Of a DNA stretch of 5,962 bases, positions 1 to 5,341 are shown one piece after another. Every line of letters starts with the position of its first letter. Within the stretch, counting starts at the first letter, position 1. The notes beneath the pieces are model-generated. The model was given only the letters and a program-made list of their open reading frames with translations, was not told the origin of the DNA and made no database searches. The stretch comes from an uncultured Micrococcales bacterium (GTDB taxonomy: Bacteria > Actinomycetota > Actinomycetes > Actinomycetales > Microbacteriaceae). Both the position numbers and the translations under genes were made by a program. Location: the NCBI GenBank assembly GCA_903893675.1, contig CAITNA010000008.1, positions 1 through 5,962 on the forward strand, read 5' to 3'.

Positions 1-106
1 CTTCGGTGAGAGCTGCTGCCCCAACCGGAAACTTCGAATAAGGCGCATATGCGGTCTTCATCGCAGCGCGCGCGGCAGTGCGAAGTTCATCCCAGTTAAT
101 CGACAC
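1..106 (-). CDS. cdd: Cytidine deaminase, N-terminal part (cut by the window's left edge)
   Basis: The enzyme hydrolyses cytidine and deoxycytidine to uridine and deoxyuridine plus ammonia in the cytoplasm (pyrimidine salvage). Only the first 35 codons are visible. They contain the typical Cdd N-terminal block, with A-Y-A-P-Y-S-K-F-P-V-G-A-A at about residues 19-31, where Cdd proteins carry the (Y/P)YS-x-(F)-x-VGAA motif. The zinc-binding HAE and PCxxC motifs lie outside the window. I chose the GTG start at 106-104 because AAGGAG sits 6 nt upstream and the conserved block needs the N-terminal helix before it; an internal ATG at codon 16 has no comparable site and would remove that helix. The preceding permease stops only 3 nt upstream, so the two are almost certainly co-transcribed and probably translationally coupled. 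The family call is firm; completeness cannot be judged. Confidence 0.9.
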   Translation of the reverse strand, partial: MSINWDELRTAARAAMKTAYAPYSKFPVGAAALTE

Positions 107-109
107 CGA

Positions 110-1339
110 TTACTCCTTGACGTATGGCTTGCCTGTGGCTGCAGGGCCGGTGACCTTGCCGACCAGACCAGCGACCGCGACCACGGTGAGCACGTATGGC
201 AGCATCAGCAAGAACTCGCTTGGCAGCGGCGAACCGATGATGGCCAGGCCGTATTGCAGGTTCTGAGCGAAGCCGAACAGCAGCGCTGCGCAGGCGGCCA
301 GAAGCGGGTTCCAGCGGCCGAAGATCAGGGCTGCAAGAGCGATGTAACCGGCTCCGTGCGTGATTCCCTGGCCGAACGAACCGACCTGACCCAGGGTGAA
401 GAACGCGCCTCCAAGACCGGCCAGACCGCCTCCTAGAACCACTGAGACATAGCGGGTGCGATAGACGTTGATGCCCACGGTGTCGGCGGCCTTCGGGTAT
501 TCACCGACGGCACGAACGCGCAAGCCCCAACGGGTCTTGAACAGGGCCACGAACACGACAGCCAGCGCCACATACATGAGGTAGACGATTGGAGTCTGGT
601 TGAACAGCACTGGGCCGATCACCGGAATCTGACCGAGCAGCGGCAACGAGAACTTGTCGAAGCGCGGAGGCTGGTTGAACAGCACTGGGTTGTCGCCCAT
701 CAGGGTTCCGAACAAGAAGTTGGTGAGACCAACCACGAGCATGTTCACGACCACACCGACGATGATCTGGTCGACGCGGTATTTGATCGAGAACACCGCG
801 AGAATCCAGGCGATAAGTGCACCGCCGACAAGCGAACCGATCAGACCTGCCCAGAGACTGTGGGTCATGGATGCGATCATCGCTGACGCGAAAGCACCAA
901 AGAGCAGCTGGCCTTCGATTGCGATGTTGACCACACCGACTCGCTCGCTGAGCACACCGGCCATCGAACCGAAAATCAGTGGAACCGATAGTGCGAGCGA
1001 ACCCTGCAGAAGCGACGTGATGGTCATGTCGTTGCCGTGATAGAGGTAGACCATTGCAGACAGAGCCATTGCGAAGAACGCGACGCCGGTGATTGCACCC
1101 GGCACCTTGCGCTTTGCGACAAACAGAATCACGCCTGCGCCTGCAGCAAGGATGAGGTTGAGAACCGCACAGACCCAGGCAACGATGCTCACCGAAACCG
1201 GGAAGTTCGCGATGTGGAAGAAGTCGGTGTCGCTTGACACGTTGACGGTGGTGATGTCATTAGGCGCGATAGCCGCGAGCAGCAGGGTCAGAAGAGCAAC
1301 TACTGCGACGGTTACGAATGGGCGCTTAGAAAGCTTCAA
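110..1339 (-). CDS. Nucleoside ABC transporter, second permease (NupQ/YufQ-like, BPD_transp_2)
   Basis: This is an inner-membrane subunit of a BMP-type nucleoside importer, 409 aa. Family hallmarks are an E-R-V-G-V-V-N-I-A-I-E-G-Q block at 132-144, a V-D-Q-I-I-V-G-V block at 189-196, a cytoplasmic W-G-L-R-V-R-A-V-G-E-Y-P block at 271-282 that is the likely coupling helix to the ATPase, G-L-A-G-L-G-G-A at 305-312, and A-A-L-I-F-G-R-W-N-P at 336-345. About 10-12 hydrophobic segments are visible. The first ~105 residues hold three (about 8-26, 48-73, 80-100) that precede the part shared with the ~320-aa Bacillus NupQ; such extensions are, as I recall, common in actinobacterial homologues. The start is TTG with AAAGGGGG 6 nt upstream; no ATG or GTG lies nearby in frame. 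It overlaps the first permease by 14 nt. A short duplicated P-V-L-F-N-Q element (218-223 and 243-248) is encoded by a 19-bp exact repeat. The transporter class is clear; the exact substrate is inferred. Confidence 0.93.
   Translation of the reverse strand: MKLSKRPFVTVAVVALLTLLLAAIAPNDITTVNVSSDTDFFHIANFPVSVSIVAWVCAVLNLILAAGAGVILFVAKRKVPGAITGVAFFAMALSAMVYLYHGNDMTITSLLQGSLALSVPLIFGSMAGVLSERVGVVNIAIEGQLLFGAFASAMIASMTHSLWAGLIGSLVGGALIAWILAVFSIKYRVDQIIVGVVVNMLVVGLTNFLFGTLMGDNPVLFNQPPRFDKFSLPLLGQIPVIGPVLFNQTPIVYLMYVALAVVFVALFKTRWGLRVRAVGEYPKAADTVGINVYRTRYVSVVLGGGLAGLGGAFFTLGQVGSFGQGITHGAGYIALAALIFGRWNPLLAACAALLFGFAQNLQYGLAIIGSPLPSEFLLMLPYVLTVVAVAGLVGKVTGPAATGKPYVKE
113..118 (-). promoter_or_regulatory. 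Ribosome binding site of cdd, inside the permease 3' end
   Basis: AAGGAG on the minus strand is also the last two sense codons (Lys-Glu) of the upstream permease. It lies 6 nt from the GTG of cdd, with the permease TAA in between. It decides the GTG start and implies coupling of the two genes. Confidence 0.75.
596..614. repeat. 19-bp direct repeat, copy 1 (in second permease)
   Basis: The plus-strand sequence CTGGTTGAACAGCACTGGG recurs identically at 671-689. The start-to-start distance is 75 bp, exactly 25 codons, so both copies are read in the same frame. This copy encodes P243-V-L-F-N-Q248, which sits where family members usually have an I-P-V-x-G-P-x-L-F-x-Q loop before a membrane segment. 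Confidence 0.9.
671..689. repeat. 19-bp direct repeat, copy 2 (in second permease)
   Basis: Identical to 596-614 over 19 bases; the flanking bases differ on both sides. It encodes P218-V-L-F-N-Q223 in a loop between two hydrophobic stretches of the permease. The residues around the two copies are not otherwise alike, so this is not an intact 75-bp tandem duplication. Confidence 0.9.
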
Positions 1340-2507
1340 CGTCGGCCCCCTTTCGGATGCGATAGATCGCTCGAACCAGCGGCGGGGCCGCGATAAACAG
1401 AACGATCATCGATTGAACAACGGTCACGATGTCGACCGGCACGGCCTGTTCGGCCTGCATGGTCACGGCCCCGGCGCGAAGACCACCGAACAGGATGCCG
1501 GCTGCCAGAACACCCCAAGGGTTCGAGCGACCGAGCAGGGCCACCGTGATGGCGTCGATGCCGAAGCTGGCCGAGACGCCGATGGTCAGGTGCTGCTCGG
1601 TTCCTAGAATCTGCGTGGTTCCGGCAAGACCGGCCAACGCACCTGAAACGGCCATCACGGCCACGTAGGTCAGGCCGAGGTTGATTCCAGCGACTCGAGC
1701 GGCGCGTGGGTTGTGGCCAATCGCGCGGAACTTGAAGCCGATTGATGAGCGGTTCATCAGCCACCAGGTGAAGACCACGGCCGCGAGCATCACGAAGAAG
1801 CCCCAGTGCAGGCGGTTGGTATCACCAAGCAGCAACGGGTATTTCGCCGTGTCTTGCACGGCAGGCGAAATTGGGTTCGAGGTGTTTGGGGCCTGAAGCA
1901 GCGGCGTCTTCAGCAGGTATTGCAACAGCAAGCCCGCGATGTAGTTGAACATGATCGTGACGATGACTTCGTTTGCACCGGTGGTCGCCTTCAGCAGACC
2001 AACGAGGGCACCGAAGAATGCGCCACCGATGACGCCGACCACAATCGCAAGCGGCAGGTGGATCCAGAATGGCAGGTGCACATAGATGCCGACCCAGCCG
2101 GCGAACATCGCACCGAAGATGATCTGGCCGGTGCCACCGATGTTGAACAGACCCGAGCGGAAAGAAATCGCAAGCGCAAGACCGGTCAAAGTAATTGGTG
2201 TCGCAAATGCGAGGGTCGAGGTCAGTGGCTTCAACATCAGCACAAGGTCGGTTGCCTGGTAGTTGAAGATCGAGCCACGGAACAGCGCGTCGTAAGCACC
2301 GCCGACAACCTGACCGAGAGTCGAGAAGAAGGTGCCAGGGTCGCTGAAGATATTGCCCGCGGCAGTCTGAACATCAATGTTTGAAATTGCAACCAGGATG
2401 CCGCCGACGATCAGCGAGGTAACGATTGCGAGAACCGGAATCAGCGCGTTGCCGCGAATGACCGATTGCCAGTCGACCTTTAGTCGTGAAGTCTTTTCGG
2501 TGCTCAT
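1326..2507 (-). CDS. Nucleoside ABC transporter, first permease (NupP/YufP-like, BPD_transp_2)
   Basis: Membrane subunit of the nucleoside importer, 393 aa, pairing with the second permease to form the channel. About 9-10 hydrophobic segments are visible (for example 22-42, 95-113, 128-145, 150-172, 182-198, 236-252, 279-301, 318-345, 358-380). Family blocks are S-F-R-S-G-L-F-N-I-G-G-T-G-Q at 115-128, T-G-A-N-E-V-I-V-T-I-M at 176-186, the cytoplasmic G-F-K-F-R-A-I-G-H-N-P-R-A-A at 257-270 that is the likely ATPase-contact loop, S-G-A-L-A-G-L-A-G at 288-296, and A-L-L-G-R-S-N-P at 323-330. Length is in the usual range. The ATG start shares an ATGA with the ATPase stop and has AGGAG 7 nt upstream, indicating translational coupling. 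The position often occupied by Glu (I-G-x-E-G-Q) is Thr here. Class is confident; substrate comes from context. Confidence 0.94.
   Translation of the reverse strand: MSTEKTSRLKVDWQSVIRGNALIPVLAIVTSLIVGGILVAISNIDVQTAAGNIFSDPGTFFSTLGQVVGGAYDALFRGSIFNYQATDLVLMLKPLTSTLAFATPITLTGLALAISFRSGLFNIGGTGQIIFGAMFAGWVGIYVHLPFWIHLPLAIVVGVIGGAFFGALVGLLKATTGANEVIVTIMFNYIAGLLLQYLLKTPLLQAPNTSNPISPAVQDTAKYPLLLGDTNRLHWGFFVMLAAVVFTWWLMNRSSIGFKFRAIGHNPRAARVAGINLGLTYVAVMAVSGALAGLAGTTQILGTEQHLTIGVSASFGIDAITVALLGRSNPWGVLAAGILFGGLRAGAVTMQAEQAVPVDIVTVVQSMIVLFIAAPPLVRAIYRIRKGADVEAF
1346..1353 (-). promoter_or_regulatory. Ribosome binding site supporting the TTG start of the second permease
   Basis: AAAGGGGG on the minus strand, 6 nt before the TTG at 1339-1337 and inside the last codons of the first permease. 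It is imperfect against AAGGAGG but G-rich and well spaced. It is the main reason to accept a TTG start. Confidence 0.6.
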
Positions 2508-4003
2508 GCCACCACTCCTGCCATCATCTGGCCGAGCTTGGCGCGCTCGGTGTCTGCCGGAACGATGCCGACAATCTTGCCGCGATACATAACCGCGATG
2601 CGATCGCCGAGCTGGGTTGCCTCGTCGAGCTCAGTTGCCACGATCATCACAGGCAGGCCCTTGTCGCGGGTGCCGACGATCTGCTCGTGCACGAATTCGA
2701 TCGAACCCACGTCGAGTCCGCGGGTTGGCTGCGAAGCCACCAGGATGCGCAGCTCACGGGAAAGCTCACGGGCAAGCACTACCTTCTGCTGGTTTCCACC
2801 CGAGAGCGAGCCGGCGCGCTGGTTGATGCCCTGAGTTCGAATGTCGAACTGCTTGACCTTCTCGGCCGCGAACTCGGCCAAATACTTGAGCTGCAGCAGC
2901 AGACCCTTGGCGAACGGCTTGCGGTCGCTGCGGTCGAGCATTAGGTTCTCGGCAATAGAGAAGTCGGCTACAAGGCCATCCAAGGTGCGGTCTTCAGGCA
3001 CGAAGCCCAGACCCCAGTCGAGGCGGTGCTTGACCGACTGGCCGATGAGCTCGTGACCGTCGAGAACAATCGAGCCGTGCACACGAGTGTGCAAACCAAG
3101 GATGGCTTCGGTGAGCTCGGTCTGGCCGTTGCCCTGAACACCGGCGAAAACCAAAATCTCACCGGCATGAATGTCGAAGCTGACGTCGTCGACAACCTTC
3201 TGGCCGGCATGGTTGAACACCGTGAGGTTCTTTACGGCGAACTTTACGTCTGCCGGTTTTGCCGGCGTCTTGTTGACATCGAGATCGACTGCGCGGCCAA
3301 CCATCATCGAAGCTAGCTCGGCCGGGGTCGACGTCGGGCTTGCTTCGCCAACGACCTTGCCGAGACGAATCACGGTGATTTTGTCGGCAACCTCTTTGAC
3401 CTCGCGAAGCTTGTGAGTGATGAAGACAATCGCCTTGCCAGCATCGCGAAGCTGCTTCATGATTGCCATCAGCTCGTCGGTCTCCTGAGGAGTCAACACC
3501 GCAGTTGGCTCATCGAAAACCAAAACCTGTGCATCGCCGATTAGCGCTTTGATGATCTCGACGCGCTGCTGAACGCCAACAGGAAGATCGCCGACGATTG
3601 CGTCTGGGTCAACATCGAAACCGAAGCGGTCGCTGATTTCGCGAACCCGCTTGCGAGCTTCATCCATGTTTAGAAAACCGAGCGCCTTGGTTGGCTCGTG
3701 ACCGAGAATCACATTCTCGGCAACAGTGAAAACTGGGATGAGCATGAAGTGCTGGTGCACCATGCCGATGCCCGCCGCCATTGCATCGCCCGGGCCTGAA
3801 AATTTGACGACTTTGCCGTCGATAAGAATGTCGCCGCCGTCGGCCTGGTAGAGGCCATACAAGACGTTCATGAGAGTGGATTTGCCGGCGCCGTTTTCGC
3901 CGAGAAGGCAGTGAATCTGCCCTGGCTCGGCAACTAGGTTGACCGAGTCGTTGGCCACCAGCGAACCGAATCGCTTGGTGATTCCTTTGAGTTCAAGCCT
4001 CAT
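2504..4003 (-). CDS. Nucleoside ABC transporter ATP-binding protein, two fused NBDs (NupO/YufO-like)
   Basis: Cytoplasmic ATPase that powers nucleoside import, 499 aa, with two ABC domains in one chain as in the ribose (RbsA) and BMP-nucleoside transporter families. Domain 1: Walker A G-E-N-G-A-G-K-S-T at 35-43, Q-loop Q84, a divergent signature L-P-V-G-V-Q-Q-R at 140-147, Walker B V-L-V-F-D-E-P at 160-166, and H-loop H197. Domain 2: a Walker A-like G-V-Q-G-N-G-Q-T-E-L at 288-297 without the lysine, a canonical signature L-S-G-G-N-Q-Q-K at 400-407, a Walker B position reading S424-Q425-P426 instead of D-E-P, and T-E-L where the H-loop His would be. So site 1 (Walker A/B of domain 1 with the domain 2 signature) looks catalytic and site 2 degenerate, which is usual for this family. 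The ATG start has only a weak upstream Shine-Dalgarno match. It lies 99 nt after the lipoprotein gene, with a hairpin between, and overlaps the next permease. Confidence 0.96.
   Translation of the reverse strand: MRLELKGITKRFGSLVANDSVNLVAEPGQIHCLLGENGAGKSTLMNVLYGLYQADGGDILIDGKVVKFSGPGDAMAAGIGMVHQHFMLIPVFTVAENVILGHEPTKALGFLNMDEARKRVREISDRFGFDVDPDAIVGDLPVGVQQRVEIIKALIGDAQVLVFDEPTAVLTPQETDELMAIMKQLRDAGKAIVFITHKLREVKEVADKITVIRLGKVVGEASPTSTPAELASMMVGRAVDLDVNKTPAKPADVKFAVKNLTVFNHAGQKVVDDVSFDIHAGEILVFAGVQGNGQTELTEAILGLHTRVHGSIVLDGHELIGQSVKHRLDWGLGFVPEDRTLDGLVADFSIAENLMLDRSDRKPFAKGLLLQLKYLAEFAAEKVKQFDIRTQGINQRAGSLSGGNQQKVVLARELSRELRILVASQPTRGLDVGSIEFVHEQIVGTRDKGLPVMIVATELDEATQLGDRIAVMYRGKIVGIVPADTERAKLGQMMAGVVA
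2515..2519 (-). promoter_or_regulatory. Ribosome binding site of the first permease
   Basis: AGGAG on the minus strand, 7 nt before the ATG at 2507-2505 and inside the end of the ATPase gene. Together with the ATGA stop-start overlap it supports coupled translation. Confidence 0.7.
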
Positions 4004-4028
4004 TGCTCTGACTGCTTTCTAGTGGTGC

Positions 4029-4046
4029 TGGGTCAAATCTAACCCA
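4029..4046. repeat. Short inverted repeat upstream of the ATPase gene
   Basis: TGGGT at 4029-4033 and ACCCA at 4042-4046 are perfect 5-nt complementary arms around an 8-nt spacer. The element lies just downstream (in the transcribed direction) of the intergenic hairpin and 25 nt before the ATPase start codon. It could be a small mRNA stem or a protein-binding site; arms this short can arise by chance. Confidence 0.35.
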
Positions 4047-4048
4047 AT

Positions 4049-4081
4049 AAGGAAGGCCCCGACTTTCGCCGGGGCCTCCTT
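4049..4081 (-). terminator. Intra-operon hairpin, likely attenuator or partial terminator after the binding-protein gene
   Basis: On the minus strand the left arm AAGGAGGCCCCG pairs with CGGGGCCTTCCTT, with one bulged T. Two further pairs (a G-T wobble and C-G) close a GAAA tetraloop, about 14 pairs in all. It begins 21 nt after the TAA of the lipoprotein gene. The sequence after it (ATTGGGTT on the minus strand) has no real T-run, so efficient intrinsic termination is doubtful. In binding-protein-dependent ABC operons a hairpin at this place commonly stabilises the upstream mRNA segment or stops part of the transcripts, so the binding protein is made in excess. The hairpin itself is clear; its effect is inferred. 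Confidence 0.7.
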
Positions 4082-4102
4082 ATCGCGCCTGGGCGCTAGG
4101 TA

Positions 4103-5191
4103 TTACTTGTTGTAGATCGAGGTGACCTTGATGGTGCCAGCGATGATCTGTGCCTTCAGTTCGTCAAGCTTTGCAGCAATGCCCTCTGGGTAGACCACGT
4201 CGTGCTGGTCAGCGATCTGAACGCCACCGTTAGCAAGGGTGCCAACGTACTGGTTTGCGTCGCCGCCCATGAACTTGCCGTCCACGCCATCCTTGATAAC
4301 AGCCTCAACTGCAGCAGCCATCTTCTTCTCAATCGAGGTCAAGATGTTTGCCTTGTATGCAGCGTGAGCTGGCAGGTTGTACCAGTCGCTGTCAACACCG
4401 ATAACTTCGGTGCCTGCCTTGTCGAGGGTTGCCTGGCCGGTGCCGATACCTACTGGACCAGCTACTGGAAGAACGATGTCAGCGCCCTGTGCGAAGAACT
4501 GCTCGGTTAGAGTCTTACCCTTCGACTGGTCGTTGAAGTCGCCAGTTGCTGCCCACTTCGAGGTGTCGGTGCCCTGTGCACCAAGGACAACAACGTTCTT
4601 GCCGTTCTCCTTGTTGTATTCAGCAACACCCTGCTTGAGGCCGTCCATGAAGATGGTGACCGAAGGAAGCAGCATGCCACCGTAGGTCGCGATCTTGCCG
4701 GTTGCGGTCTTCGATGCAGCCAAGTAACCAGCGAGGAACGCAGCCTGTGCGGTGTCGTACTGGATTGGCTTTACGTTGTCGAGGCTCAGTGGCGAGTAGT
4801 CATCGTTCGACAGAGCCGAGTCGATGAGTGCGAAGTCAACCTTTGGGTTTGCCTTCGCTGCGTCGCGAACTGCAGTTGCAAGGTTGAAGCCGACACCAAT
4901 GATCAGGTTGCACTTTGCGTCGATCATCGACTGAACGCCAGTGACATAGTCAGTCTGGGTTGCGGTCTCTGGTGACTGAACGGTTGCGACCTGGATGCCG
5001 AGGTTCTTCTTAGCGTTCTGGAGACCGTTGTATGCCTCTTCGTTGAACGATGCGTCCTTGAAGCCACCTGCGTCTGAAACCATGCAGGCCTTGTAGCTTG
5101 AAGACGTTGATGCAGAGCATCCAGTCAGCGAAAGCGCTGCTACAGCAACGAGTGCTGCCGACTTGAATGCGAAGCTCTTTGTCAGCTTCAT
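4103..5191 (-). CDS. BMP-family nucleoside-binding lipoprotein (PnrA/BmpA/NupN-like)
   Basis: Extracytoplasmic solute-binding protein of the importer, 362 aa, lipid-anchored to the outer face of the membrane. The N-terminus has a short basic stretch (K2, K5, K10), a hydrophobic core at 11-22 and a lipobox L22-T-G-C25, so C25 is the predicted lipidated first residue. The linker is Ser/Thr-rich. The mature domain starts with the BMP hallmark S-D-A-G-G-F-K-D-A-S-F-N at 39-50, whose Asp and Asn belong to the nucleoside pocket in characterised members. Further blocks are I-I-G-V-G-F at 97-102, P-V-A-G-P-V-G-I-G at 242-250, and V-I-G-V-D-S-D at 263-269, the second-lobe Asp region that contacts the ribose in PnrA-type proteins. 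Length is typical (about 340-370 aa). The ATG has a perfect AAGGAGG 5 nt upstream. A permease pair and ATPase follow, plus cdd, which supports nucleosides (possibly including cytidine) as cargo. The exact specificity cannot be read from sequence. Confidence 0.95.
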   Translation of the reverse strand: MKLTKSFAFKSAALVAVAALSLTGCSASTSSSYKACMVSDAGGFKDASFNEEAYNGLQNAKKNLGIQVATVQSPETATQTDYVTGVQSMIDAKCNLIIGVGFNLATAVRDAAKANPKVDFALIDSALSNDDYSPLSLDNVKPIQYDTAQAAFLAGYLAASKTATGKIATYGGMLLPSVTIFMDGLKQGVAEYNKENGKNVVVLGAQGTDTSKWAATGDFNDQSKGKTLTEQFFAQGADIVLPVAGPVGIGTGQATLDKAGTEVIGVDSDWYNLPAHAAYKANILTSIEKKMAAAVEAVIKDGVDGKFMGGDANQYVGTLANGGVQIADQHDVVYPEGIAAKLDELKAQIIAGTIKVTSIYNK

Positions 5192-5196
5192 TCTTT

Positions 5197-5203
5197 CCTC
5201 CTT
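5197..5203 (-). promoter_or_regulatory. Perfect Shine-Dalgarno of the binding-lipoprotein gene
   Basis: AAGGAGG on the minus strand, 5 nt before the ATG at 5191-5189. It is by far the strongest ribosome binding site in the window, whereas the ATPase has almost none. This fits a binding protein made in excess over the transporter core. The GAGG part could also pair with CCTC 8 nt upstream (5209-5212 in plus coordinates). Confidence 0.85.
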
Positions 5204-5210
5204 GAATAGA

Positions 5211-5229
5211 GGCAGTGGGAATTACTGCC
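5211..5229 (-). promoter_or_regulatory. 6-bp inverted repeat in the leader of the lipoprotein gene
   Basis: GGCAGT and ACTGCC are perfect 6-nt arms around a 7-nt loop (AATTCCC on the minus strand), ending 7 nt before the Shine-Dalgarno. If the promoter proposed nearby is right, the stem would form close to the 5' end of the mRNA. It may be a 5'-end stabilising stem, a control element or an operator overlapping the early transcribed region. No known riboswitch core was recognised. Confidence 0.5.
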
Positions 5230-5240
5230 CCGTTGCTCAC

Positions 5241-5268
5241 AGCCTAAACCCAGATGCCGACACCGAAA
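5241..5268 (-). promoter_or_regulatory. Candidate promoter of the nucleoside-transport operon
   Basis: On the minus strand TTTCGG (5268-5263) and TAGGCT (5246-5241) are 16 nt apart. TAGGCT fits the loose actinobacterial TANNNT -10 pattern; the -35 match is poor. Transcription would start near 5234, giving a leader of about 43 nt. Context favours a promoter in this gap, because the preceding DUF1501 gene is unrelated and 150 nt separates the genes. The exact hexamers are a guess. Confidence 0.3.
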
Positions 5269-5293
5269 TACACGGAAACAAAGAATTCACTTT

Positions 5294-5312
5294 CACACCG
5301 ATAACGGTTGTG
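5294..5312 (-). terminator. Weak hairpin after the DUF1501 gene
   Basis: On the minus strand CACAACCG and CGGTGTG form seven pairs with one bulged A around a TTAT loop, starting about 30 nt after the DUF1501 stop codon. The following sequence is only moderately T-rich and begins with AAAG. It could be a poor intrinsic terminator; chance is a fair alternative. Confidence 0.25.
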
Positions 5313-5341
5313 TCGAGAAGTTTGAACCGCCGGTTGAAGGA

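Noticed and set aside
1326..1339. Possible frameshift between the two permeases because their frames overlap
   Set aside because: Each has its own complete set of family motifs and its own start with a ribosome site; a 14-nt overlap is ordinary operon packing.
1089..1607. Plus-strand open frame (172 codons) spanning both permease genes
   Set aside because: It crosses the junction of two well-supported minus-strand genes and has no domain signal.
1806..2384. Long plus-strand open frame (192 codons) opposite the first permease
   Set aside because: It is antisense to a clearly conserved permease, its product is rich in Arg, Gln, Glu and Asp without any recognisable domain, and there is no supporting ribosome site. 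It is a codon-structure shadow.
2486..2944. Plus-strand open frame (152 codons) opposite the end of the ATPase
   Set aside because: Antisense to the conserved second ABC domain; low-complexity mixed product and no family resemblance.
5192..5341. Purine or other known riboswitch in the lipoprotein leader
   Set aside because: The probable leader is only about 40-50 nt and I see none of the conserved core of a purine riboswitch, only a single short stem.
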